From: Rosistilla carotiformis
Lineage (GTDB): Bacteria > Planctomycetota > Planctomycetia > Pirellulales > Pirellulaceae
Assembly: GCF_007753095.1 (NCBI RefSeq)
Contig: NZ_CP036348.1
Location: 124,001-188,000, forward strand
Length of the DNA: 64,000 nt
Reading direction: 5' to 3'
The notes under the pieces were generated by a model that saw nothing but the letters and a program-made list of their open reading frames with translations, had not been told where the DNA came from and searched no databases. Within the stretch, counting starts at the first letter, position 1, and the number at the start of each line of letters is the position of its first letter. Both the position numbers and the translations under genes were made by a program. Shown piece by piece: positions 44,348-52,839 of the stretch.

Positions 44348-47300
44348 CTATGGAATCAACTTACGTCCCCGTTCGACATCGATCGCCAACGTCTCGAGCA
44401 ATTGCTCCTCTTCCTCATCGGCGTCACCAAACAGAGGTAGCAACCCGTATTCGCCCGCCGTCGTACTCTTGCGGCGTTGGATTTCGTTGAGGACCATCAG
44501 CGCGTCGATCGGTGTGATCTGGCCATCGCCATTGACGTCGACATAGTTTGCCTGCGCCGCCGCAGTCGCGGCTTCTCCGGCGGTCTGTTGTTTCGCCAAG
44601 GAATTCAGGATTCGAAGCGCGTCGATGGGCGAAACGAGTCCATCGTCGTTTACGTCAAACCGGTCAGCTGCGTTTTGGAATTCCGCAACCACCGGCATCG
44701 CGACCCCGAAGCCGCCATAGCCCGAGACGGCCCTTCCGTAGTGAATGCTGATGCCGTTGACGACCTGGGATGCTGCGAAATCTTGGATGCCATCCAGGTC
44801 GAGATCCACGACGGTTAAATTCTTTGGCAGTGCACCGCCTTGCGAAACGATCGATGGTACCGGAATGGTTTGGCCATGAACAAACCCCGAGCCTAGGTTG
44901 GTGAGCAGCGATACCGCTCCGCCGCCCGAGTTTGCGACCAGCAAATCCTGGTCTTCATCGCGGTCGATGTCGGCAGCCTGGATGCCTCCCAGTCGGTAGT
45001 CAAAGTCGATGACTTCCGATGCGACGTCTGGGGTCGCGGTGTTCCCGACATTGTAGAAGATGTGAACCTGCGATCCTCCACTGACGGCAAGGTCGTCGAA
45101 TCCGTTGTTATCCAACGTGCTCACGGCGAGACCGGTGGGGGTTGGGATGCCTGTCAGCGTGCCTGCATCGGAAAAGTTGCCGTTGCCGTTGCCAAGAAAC
45201 AAAGAGACGCTGTCACTGCCATAATTGGCGACGGCAAGGTCGACGTTTCCGTCGTTTTGAATGTCACCAAAGACTAACGCGGAGGGGCGCGTGCCGACCG
45301 CAAGGGTTTGGGCAGGTTGAAATGTTCCCTCGCCAGTCCCTAGGAGAATGGAAACCGTATCGCCGTAAAAATTCGTGTAGGCGAGATCGAGATTTCCGTC
45401 ATTGTTTACATCGGCGGTGGCAATTGCTGACGGACCGGCACCCGTTCCGACTAGGATCCATTCGGATTCGTCAAACGGCATGTCGCCATACTGAACTTGG
45501 TCGGCCAATAGAACGTAGACCTGGCCGTTGTTACGTCCTTCTCCGAGCAAGGCCACTGCGATGTCATCGCGCGAATCGCCATCGAAGTCGCCGACAACAA
45601 CGCTCTGTGGTCGGGAGTTTGTAGGCAACAGGATGGTTGATTTCTCGGGCTCGACCGCGGGTTGCGAGCTGCCAGGGTTCCAGACGATGGTGAGACTGGC
45701 GCTTCCCAAGACTGAGTTCTGGAAATCGTTTGCCACAATAAGATCGGGGTAAGAAACGCCCGTGGAATTGAAACCGTCGTCAAAATTACCAGACGTGACA
45801 AAGCTTGGGAAAACGCCGGTAGCTACGCTGTAGCCATCGTCAAACAGATAGGAGTTCGCCGTGACATAGATATAGATGGTCCCGGTCGTCTCGGCTCCGT
45901 CGTCGTCAGCGACGGTGAAGTCAAACGAATCGAGGCCGACGAATTGGCTTCCTTGTGCGGGGGACGGCGGATAATAAGTCACCGTGCCGTCGGTGGGATT
46001 GTAGATAACATCGCCGCCTTGTTCGCTGGAACTGTCGAAGAAGACGACATTCAGGGCTTGTGATTCATTCGATGGACCGGCGGAAAAGTCCGACAGCGGA
46101 AGCACAAACGTCAATGCTTGATCGTTGGGTGTCGAATAGTACAGGTCGGAAACCGTCGGCGGATCGTTGACCGAAATAATGTTGACGGTTACCTCAGCAA
46201 CGGAGTAGAGGCCCCCGTCGTCGACGATGGAATAATAGAAGACCTCGTACGCGTCGCCGAATTTGTCCTGCGGTGGTGTGTACGTAAACGTGCCATCGCC
46301 ATTGTCGACGACGTTTCCATCCATCGCAACGAAGGTTAAGGTGTCGTAGTCGTCGGGATCGGTGTCGTTGAGCAGCAGTTCGCTGTAGGTGCCGGTGTAG
46401 GGTTGGTCCTCGTACACGAAGATCGTGTCTGGGTTAGCAATTGGTGGACTGTTGACAATGATTGCTTCAATCGTTGTCGTATCGGATGCCGAGTTATTCG
46501 CACTGTCGATGTCGGTTTCATTTCCCGAGACCGTGGCGAAGCTGGTGATGGCGTTCGCCGTGTTAGGATCGACGATCACCGTAATTGAGATCGTCGCGCT
46601 ACCGCCGCTAGCAAGATCCCCTAAATCAATTGTGACTTCATTCCCAATCCACGTCGGAGTTCCTTGACTGGTGCTGACAAAATCGATCTGAACGTTTGTC
46701 GAAAGCGTGTCAACGACAGTGACCCCTGTGGCATCACCAAGTCCATTGTTGTGGACTTCGAGGGTATAGGTTAGTGTGTTCCCGGCGACGACGGGATCCG
46801 GCGTGTCGGTGCTCGTAATCGACAGGTCTGGTGCGGCGTAAACCCCGAAATCAAGTGTCGGGTTGGCGTTTGGATCGCTGTAGGAAATCGACCCGGGCTC
46901 CGAGTTTGCTGCTAAAGTTACCGCAAGCGACATGACGCCCTGGCCTGGCACTTCGGCCCCGTTGTCATCATTGTCGATATCGTTGTCGGGGTCGGGGTTA
47001 CCGGGACTGGAGAGATAGCCAGACAGCGGTCCACCCAAACTGAAATTTAGATCGTTGACTTGGACGAAATAGTCTCCAGGAAACAAGTTAGTGAACGAAT
47101 AAATCCCGTCGAGGTCGGTGAGCGTACTATCGATCGATGGGTCGTTGATGCTGGAGAAAACGCCATCGCCATTGTCTTCGTAGAGAGTGAGCAGGACATC
47201 GGAAATTCCAATTTCCGAAGCGAGGTCGAAGTTCCCATCATTGTTCGTGTCGTTCCAGACACGGTCGCCCAAAGAAAGCGGTTCGTAGATTGCGAAATCG

Positions 47301-48367
47301 ACACGTGTGTCAACTTGTCCGACGGTGTAGATCTTCAAAGTTTGGCTGTCAAAAGCCGGTACATCGGAACTGACTCGGATGCTGATCCCACCGACGTTGC
47401 TAAAGTCCGCTTCTTCTCCCGGTGCAATGCCAGTAAAGTTACTGAAAGGAATAACCCGCTCGGAGAAAGGAATTCCGCCTGGCGGCGTGACGATCGTCGT
47501 GGAATATGACGAGTAGTTCACACTGTCGGTGTGTATGAAGATTCCGATTGAGACGGCGCCCGGAGAATCCGCTCCCAGCGCTCCCAGTGCTCCCAGCGTT
47601 AACACGAAGGAATCCGCTGTTGCGCCATCGGTTAGGTCGACCCCGCCGAGACCGATGGGATCAAAATTAGACGAACCATCGATTCCATCGTATTCCACAT
47701 AAAATTCGCCTAATGCGTCCGAGGTCGAACTGTAATTCAAACTACCGCCACTGCTGTCGACGTCTAAATTGACCCGTAGGCCTGAGAATAACGTCAGATA
47801 CAAATCTCGCTCACGCCCCAAAATCGATTGACTCGCTTCGGGGGCTTCGAAGGAGTTGTCGTCGTATTCGCCTGGAACGTCGACAAGTAAACTTTGATCC
47901 CCTTCGGAAAAGTCGTCGATCAGCACGCCGACAGATTCGCCCGAAGCTTGCTCGTCACTGATCGTCGTCAACGTCGAGACGTGGGTTCCCGCGCGCTCGA
48001 TGAATCCAGCTGGCAAGATCCGTTCAACGAAATAGTCACCAGCGGCGAGACGGTCGAAAGCATAGTCGCCATTGGCGTCGGTGGTTGTGGAGTCCAGGAA
48101 CGAGTCATCGCCGCCAAGTAATCCGTCAAAGCTCCCATCGCCGCCATCGCGATACAGGTAAAGCACCACGCTTTCTTGACCGAGGTCATCGGCGGACAGA
48201 CCATCGCCGGTTTGATCGCTAAAGACGTTCCCAATGATTCCGCCGAAGTCGCTGGCCAATTGCAGTCGAGGTTCGAATTGTTCCAGTTGAAGCCGCCTTC
48301 GCCGAAGCTTGCGCTGTCGGAGGGCTGAAATCAAGGACGCTTTCCTGTTTGATCGAACCGACGTCAT
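44348..48367 (-). CDS. large surface protein: LEPR-XLL-like tag, SdrD-B, DUF11, FG-GAP, dockerin
   Basis: The protein has 1339 residues. The N-terminus is basic and has an LEPR-XLL-like block (RRLQLEQFEPRLQLAS), a planctomycete surface-export tag. Next are SdrD-B/Cna-B domains (about 45-170 and 364-480, for example LGDRVWNDTNNDGNFD), a DUF11 domain (about 512-625, DPVVAGNTLTYTLEVHNNG), cadherin/VCBS-like domains (about 640-860), and FG-GAP/VCBS propeller repeats (about 870-1230, for example IATADVNNDGNLDLAYTNF). The C-terminus is a dockerin-like pair of Ca-binding loops (FDVNDDGLVSPIDALRILNS and YVDVNGDGQITPIDALMVLN). It is likely an extracellular adhesin or scaffold, and is convergent with the kinase gene. 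Confidence 0.9.
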   Translation of the reverse strand: MTSVRSNRKASLISALRQRKLRRRRLQLEQFEPRLQLASDFGGIIGNVFSDQTGDGLSADDLGQESVVLYLYRDGGDGSFDGLLGGDDSFLDSTTTDANGDYAFDRLAAGDYFVERILPAGFIERAGTHVSTLTTISDEQASGESVGVLIDDFSEGDQSLLVDVPGEYDDNSFEAPEASQSILGRERDLYLTLFSGLRVNLDVDSSGGSLNYSSTSDALGEFYVEYDGIDGSSNFDPIGLGGVDLTDGATADSFVLTLGALGALGADSPGAVSIGIFIHTDSVNYSSYSTTIVTPPGGIPFSERVIPFSNFTGIAPGEEADFSNVGGISIRVSSDVPAFDSQTLKIYTVGQVDTRVDFAIYEPLSLGDRVWNDTNNDGNFDLASEIGISDVLLTLYEDNGDGVFSSINDPSIDSTLTDLDGIYSFTNLFPGDYFVQVNDLNFSLGGPLSGYLSSPGNPDPDNDIDNDDNGAEVPGQGVMSLAVTLAANSEPGSISYSDPNANPTLDFGVYAAPDLSITSTDTPDPVVAGNTLTYTLEVHNNGLGDATGVTVVDTLSTNVQIDFVSTSQGTPTWIGNEVTIDLGDLASGGSATISITVIVDPNTANAITSFATVSGNETDIDSANNSASDTTTIEAIIVNSPPIANPDTIFVYEDQPYTGTYSELLLNDTDPDDYDTLTFVAMDGNVVDNGDGTFTYTPPQDKFGDAYEVFYYSIVDDGGLYSVAEVTVNIISVNDPPTVSDLYYSTPNDQALTFVLPLSDFSAGPSNESQALNVVFFDSSSEQGGDVIYNPTDGTVTYYPPSPAQGSQFVGLDSFDFTVADDDGAETTGTIYIYVTANSYLFDDGYSVATGVFPSFVTSGNFDDGFNSTGVSYPDLIVANDFQNSVLGSASLTIVWNPGSSQPAVEPEKSTILLPTNSRPQSVVVGDFDGDSRDDIAVALLGEGRNNGQVYVLLADQVQYGDMPFDESEWILVGTGAGPSAIATADVNNDGNLDLAYTNFYGDTVSILLGTGEGTFQPAQTLAVGTRPSALVFGDIQNDGNVDLAVANYGSDSVSLFLGNGNGNFSDAGTLTGIPTPTGLAVSTLDNNGFDDLAVSGGSQVHIFYNVGNTATPDVASEVIDFDYRLGGIQAADIDRDEDQDLLVANSGGGAVSLLTNLGSGFVHGQTIPVPSIVSQGGALPKNLTVVDLDLDGIQDFAASQVVNGISIHYGRAVSGYGGFGVAMPVVAEFQNAADRFDVNDDGLVSPIDALRILNSLAKQQTAGEAATAAAQANYVDVNGDGQITPIDALMVLNEIQRRKSTTAGEYGLLPLFGDADEEEEQLLETLAIDVERGRKLIP

Positions 48368-48545
48368 CGTTGCTGTCTCATCTAGATGTGGCGAGTCATA
48401 TTAGCGGGCGTTTGCAGCGTTACGGATCGCATTCCCCACCTTTGTGGATGGCCAGTATAGTGTGGGGCAATGAGCCATACCTAGGGTTTTGCATGCTGAA
48501 ATCGAAGTTTTTTGTTACGCTGGTGGCGTGGGGAAGCAACGAAAA

Positions 48546-48572
48546 AGACCCGCGAATTGAATTCGCGGGTCT
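48546..48572 (-). terminator. rho-independent terminator of the outer-membrane protein gene
   Basis: A perfect 13-base inverted repeat (AGACCCGCGAATT and its complement) lies 48 bases past the stop at 48620. On the minus strand it is followed by TTTTTC, as expected of an intrinsic terminator. Confidence 0.85.
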
Positions 48573-48619
48573 ACGTGATGGGCCGATGTTTGGCAGATGG
48601 CGCGGTGGTGAATCCCCAA

Positions 48620-50374
48620 TTAAAAGTATCGATTCCAGAACAATCGCAACTCGCCATCAAAGACTTGATCCGCTCGGTTTCCAATCGGAAGGGCATAGCC
48701 GGCGGTAAAGTTGTGGTTGTTTCTCACTTCAAAATGGTTGCCCACCACCAGCGTCAGGTTCTGAACACCGTCCCCCGTTTCACCCAGCGTAACGGCGCCG
48801 CGGGTGATGGTTTCGTTGGCTTCAAGTGAATTGGAGGTGTGGACTTCGAGCATGGGGACGATCGATGTCAGCAATTTTTCACGGTGTTCGCCCCGTTTTC
48901 GCAGCCAGTAGCCGAATGAGATATCGGTGTACAGCAACGTGGTATCGCGAATTCGGCCCGCGTCGACACGGTTGGCTCCCGCGGCCTGCGGATTGATAAA
49001 GACGCGGTTGCCGCGTACATCGACGTCCACTTGCACGAATCCTTGGACAAACAGACGCTCGGTCAATTGCATCATGTATCCGAAAAACGGCAGCAGGTGG
49101 ACTGTCGAGTTGTTGACTTTGATCAGCTGGGTGCCGTCGGTCAAGGAAATATCCAGATCGTCCGCGGTGGGGGCGGTGACACCAATCCCCATCGACCAGA
49201 GTGAGTTTTCCGTTTCCAGCAACTTCTGTTTGAAGACCATAAACAGATCGCCAAACTCAATGTCTTTGCTGGTGATGCCATCTAAGGCAAATCCGCTCGA
49301 CAGCGTGCTCGCGAATGGCGTGCGAAGCTCAAACGACGAATTCTTATCGAGCATGACTTCAAAACCGGGGCTGAATCGGTGGACGCCGACGCCTTCAGGA
49401 CGCAACGGCACATCGTCGAAATAGCTGTAGTTCACAAAGACGCGGTTGCGCGGAATGGGGCTGCTGTTCTCACCGATCTTCAGGCGACCGACGACGGTCG
49501 CGCTGGGATTCGGAATCTCGATCGTTTGTGTAAACAACGCCGATACGTTCCAGATTTCGCCGTCGAGGTAGCCATCGGTACCGGGACCGTACGTTGCCGT
49601 CGCACTTTCAAACTCGGTGCCCGTGGGGGGCGTTAGCGGTCCGCCAGGGATCGACTCCACGACATCAAAGGTGTCGACACCATCGCCGCCGCCCAACTCA
49701 TCCCGTCCCGCACCGACGCTCTGGAAGTCGGGGACACTGTCTCCCGGTGTGATGTCGAAGGTTAGGCTGGCGGACGGACTGCCGGGTAAACCAGTACCGG
49801 GAACAATCGTTCCTATCGTCGTGTAAGGACGAATGATATTGATCGTTGCCGTCGATGTGTTGCCGCCCCAGTTGAGGTCGATCGTCGGTGGCACTGCTGC
49901 GAAGACCGAGGCCGTGGTCACGGGCGATTGAGGCGTGAAGTTCGCGAAATCGTTGACGTTGGGGGCGGGCGTGTTATTCGGCGATTGGTTGGAAACCGGC
50001 GGCTGTTGAGCCACGTCCTGGTTTCCATTCGGTGCCGGAGTGACGGGCGGTGGCGTGGGGACGGTCCCAGGTGCACCGGATTGAGGTGGCGTCGCCAGCC
50101 CATTTCCCGTCGGATTTGACGGCGGGAGGCCCGGGGATGCGTGTTGATGTTGGGAATCCAGTGGCGTGCCGCATTGGGGACAGCATCGCTGCAGGTCCCG
50201 GTAGCACTGCTGTCCGCACTGGCAACGAACTCCATTGCGATGCGCGACCGGTTGAATCATGCGGGTGCCGGTGACGTCCCCGTCACCGATCGCAAGGCGT
50301 TGTGTGTATTGCCCCAGTGCGGGCGCTGTGCAGACGCATGCTGCGGTCAGTGCAAGAATTCGAATCGATTTCAT
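48620..50374 (-). CDS. putative outer-membrane beta-barrel protein with Cys-rich N-terminal motif
   Basis: The protein has 584 residues with a signal peptide (MKSIRILALTAACVCTAPALG). Residues 50-71 have CQCGQQCYRDLQRCCPQCGT, a double CxxC-type knot that resembles a zinc ribbon, which is unusual for a secreted protein. A Pro/Gln/Asn-rich linker (about 75-150) follows. The last 350 residues alternate polar and aromatic residues (RVFVNYSYFD, FVQGFVQVDVDVRG, TDISFGYWLRKRG) and end in LRLFWNRYF. A terminal Phe is typical of outer-membrane barrels. I know of no substrate; barrels of this style are common in planctomycetes. Confidence 0.75.
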   Translation of the reverse strand: MKSIRILALTAACVCTAPALGQYTQRLAIGDGDVTGTRMIQPVAHRNGVRCQCGQQCYRDLQRCCPQCGTPLDSQHQHASPGLPPSNPTGNGLATPPQSGAPGTVPTPPPVTPAPNGNQDVAQQPPVSNQSPNNTPAPNVNDFANFTPQSPVTTASVFAAVPPTIDLNWGGNTSTATINIIRPYTTIGTIVPGTGLPGSPSASLTFDITPGDSVPDFQSVGAGRDELGGGDGVDTFDVVESIPGGPLTPPTGTEFESATATYGPGTDGYLDGEIWNVSALFTQTIEIPNPSATVVGRLKIGENSSPIPRNRVFVNYSYFDDVPLRPEGVGVHRFSPGFEVMLDKNSSFELRTPFASTLSSGFALDGITSKDIEFGDLFMVFKQKLLETENSLWSMGIGVTAPTADDLDISLTDGTQLIKVNNSTVHLLPFFGYMMQLTERLFVQGFVQVDVDVRGNRVFINPQAAGANRVDAGRIRDTTLLYTDISFGYWLRKRGEHREKLLTSIVPMLEVHTSNSLEANETITRGAVTLGETGDGVQNLTLVVGNHFEVRNNHNFTAGYALPIGNRADQVFDGELRLFWNRYF

Positions 50375-50775
50375 GTTATTTTCGCCAGCTTGGAACTGTA
50401 ATTCCGGAAGCGCAAACTACGACGCCCCATACCACCCTATCGGCGATCCCTACCAGCTGAATAAACGTATTTTTCGCGCTAGGTGGTAAAACCGGAACCG
50501 GTGGGTGGTTTTATAAAATGCGAACGAAAACTTGATTTCTTGAAGGAGTCGCGTGATTTTAGCGCGATCTTGCGATGGACGAGATTGCATTGGAGCGAGG
50601 GCTCCAATGCGTGAACCCGAGTAGAGGACGCGCAAAAAGCCCCAACAGAAGCTGCCGGAAGGCGGATGCGGGGCGACATCAGCCATCGGTGGTGGCGGTG
50701 CTTTCCGTTGGGGCAGGGCGCGGTGGGGTGCATCGCGGAGAGATCGACGACGCTAGCAACGGCGGGCGAAGTGAA
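50375..50775. other. about 400 bases without a supported gene
   Basis: This lies between the outer-membrane gene start and the small gene at 50776. I see nothing I can name. It presumably contains the outer-membrane gene's promoter. Confidence 0.5.
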
Positions 50776-50970
50776 CTAGGTTCCTTTGAGTTCGCGGCCG
50801 ACCTGTTTGCGGATCTCGTACATGATCATTTGCTCTTCGGTCATCTCCACCTGAGCCGTGGGGCGAGGCTGAGCCGAGGGTGCCGAGGTGTTGGGTGCGG
50901 CGGCGACGGGGATGACGTAGGTGCTGCCCGAGAGTGCGGCGAGAAAATAGCGAGATAGTGAACGTGACAT
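50776..50970 (-). CDS. small hypothetical protein, 64 residues
   Basis: The product has a basic, hydrophobic start (MSRSLSRYFLAALSGSTYVI) that could be a signal or anchor, a Pro/Ala linker, and a helical end (EEQMIMYEIRKQVGRELKG). GGAG stands about ten bases upstream of the ATG. It has no known family. It may be a small membrane or exported peptide; overprediction is possible. Confidence 0.45.
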   Translation of the reverse strand: MSRSLSRYFLAALSGSTYVIPVAAAPNTSAPSAQPRPTAQVEMTEEQMIMYEIRKQVGRELKGT

Positions 50971-51292
50971 CTTTTAGGCTCTCCATTGAAAGGGGGGATT
51001 CCTTGAAGCCAATTCTTGGAACGGAGAGAGCCTTCATGCACAGGGCGGGCCAAATTCGAAACGCTCGCTGTAGAAACCCGCTAGCCTTTGCGGAAACCGA
51101 GTGTTTTGCAATGCCAAATCATCTGGCTTGGCTGGCCATCCGGCAGCTTGCAATTCGAGAGGCAAGCGGAAACGGCGGCTAAAAAGTGAACGCCGCGGAT
51201 AAAGAGTGCCCACAATCTGCCAGCGGCAATCGCTCCGCCGGCGGTCGGTTGCCGGCAATCACTTCGAGCGAAGATCGATGAATCGCGAGCCG
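50971..51292. other. about 320 bases without a supported gene
   Basis: This lies between the small gene and the 3' end of the response regulator gene. No gene, RNA or clear hairpin was seen. Confidence 0.45.
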
Positions 51293-52753
51293 TTAGTTTT
51301 CGGTTACTGAGGCGGAGCGTTCGACCGACATGCCGAGCGATTCGAGCCGGGCGCGGAGCGTGGTGCGGGTGATTCCCAGTCGCTTGGCAGCTTGGGTTAA
51401 GTTGCCATCGGTGTGCCGCAGCACTTCGGCAAAGATCTCTCGCTCGGCGATGCTGACCAGATCGCGGTGGATATCTTCGCTTCCCGCCTGCAGACGTTGG
51501 CGGGTCATTTCAGCGAAGTTAAAGGTGTTGGTCGTCGAGCCGGTCGATGTGGAAACTCGCCCGCTATCGTGAGCCGCCGGTTCGCGGATCACATCGGGAA
51601 GAAACGCCGGGACGATCACGGGGCCGGTCGCTTCGAGCAACGCGTGTTTGACAGCGCTCTGCAATTCGCGGACGTTGCCGGGCCAGCGGTATTGCGTCAA
51701 TAGATTCATCGCTTCCTTGGCGAATCCAGTGATCTGTTTCCCCAGTTCGGCGGCGAAGCGATTCAAGAAATGGTTCGCCAACAGCGCGATGTCGTCACCG
51801 CGTTCGCGCAGCGGCGGAAGTTTGATCGTGTAGACGTTTAAGCGGTAGAACAGATCGCTGCGGAAGTCTTTGCTCTGGATCGCTTGTTCCAGATCGCGAT
51901 TGGTCGCCGCGATGATCCGCGCGTTGGTGTGGATCGTTTCGCTGCCGCCGACGCGTTCAAACGTTTGATCCTGCAAGACTCGCAAGATCTTGGTCTGCAT
52001 CAACGGCGTCATGTCGCCGATCTCGTCCAAAAAGAGCGTACCGTCGTTGCAAAGTTCAAACTTGCCGACCCGCTTTCGTTCGGCTCCCGTAAACGCTCCC
52101 TTTTCGTGGCCAAAGAGTTCACTTTCGAGCAATTGTTCGGGGATCGCGGCGCAATTGATCGCCAGGAAGCGGCCGGCGGCGCGGCTGCTGTATTGATAGA
52201 TCGCCCGGGCGATCACCTCTTTGCCTGTGCCACTTTCACCCAGGATCAACGCGGTCACGTTTTGGCCGGCGACACGGCCGACCGAACGATAAACCTCTTG
52301 CATCGCCGGGCACGCACCGATCAACAGGTCGGTCGACGCATCGACCGCTTGATCCTCGGCCGACGGATCGGGAACCATCGCGGGAGTTCGCGTCATGCGA
52401 CTGGTTTCAGCCGCGTCGCAGACCAGCGGGATCAGGGTGTCGGGATCCAACGGTTTGAGAATGTATTCGAACGCGCCTCGCTGCATCGCTTCGATCGCGG
52501 TTCCCGCCGTGCCGCGGCCGGTCATCAGAATGATCGGCACTTTGGGGTCGATCCGGTGCAGCTTTTCAAACGCCTCCATCCCCGACATGTCGGGCAAACG
52601 AATGTCGCACAGCACGACATCCGGTGGCGATTCGAGGAACGCGGCGATCCCAGCTTCCGCCGTCAAGCTGGAGATGACTTGGTCGCCGGGAAACGCCATC
52701 GCGATCGTTTCGCAGATCAGAGGTTCGTCGTCGATAATCAGTAGTTGCATCAT
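51293..52753 (-). CDS. NtrC-type sigma-54-dependent response regulator
   Basis: The regulator has 486 residues from the ATG at 52753. A receiver domain (residues 1-120) has the acidic pair LIIDDEP and Asp50 ([13 protein letters not shown]) as phosphorylation site, with Lys near 102 (LKPLDPDTL). An AAA+ domain (about 150-380) has Walker A GESGTGKE, the sigma-54 contact loop GAFTGA, and Walker [13 protein letters not shown] Fis-type helix-turn-helix ends the protein ([20 protein letters not shown]). The full set predicts an activator of RpoN promoters. The upstream histidine-kinase gene ends 86 bases away on the same strand, so the two are a cognate pair. Confidence 0.96.
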   Translation of the reverse strand: MMQLLIIDDEPLICETIAMAFPGDQVISSLTAEAGIAAFLESPPDVVLCDIRLPDMSGMEAFEKLHRIDPKVPIILMTGRGTAGTAIEAMQRGAFEYILKPLDPDTLIPLVCDAAETSRMTRTPAMVPDPSAEDQAVDASTDLLIGACPAMQEVYRSVGRVAGQNVTALILGESGTGKEVIARAIYQYSSRAAGRFLAINCAAIPEQLLESELFGHEKGAFTGAERKRVGKFELCNDGTLFLDEIGDMTPLMQTKILRVLQDQTFERVGGSETIHTNARIIAATNRDLEQAIQSKDFRSDLFYRLNVYTIKLPPLRERGDDIALLANHFLNRFAAELGKQITGFAKEAMNLLTQYRWPGNVRELQSAVKHALLEATGPVIVPAFLPDVIREPAAHDSGRVSTSTGSTTNTFNFAEMTRQRLQAGSEDIHRDLVSIAEREIFAEVLRHTDGNLTQAAKRLGITRTTLRARLESLGMSVERSASVTEN

Positions 52754-52839
52754 GCCGTGGCTCGTTGCTGCTCGTTCGACTCTTCTCGGATCCAAGCGGG
52801 GATTGCCAAGACGCGAAGCCCGCCCACCGAGGGCGATCG

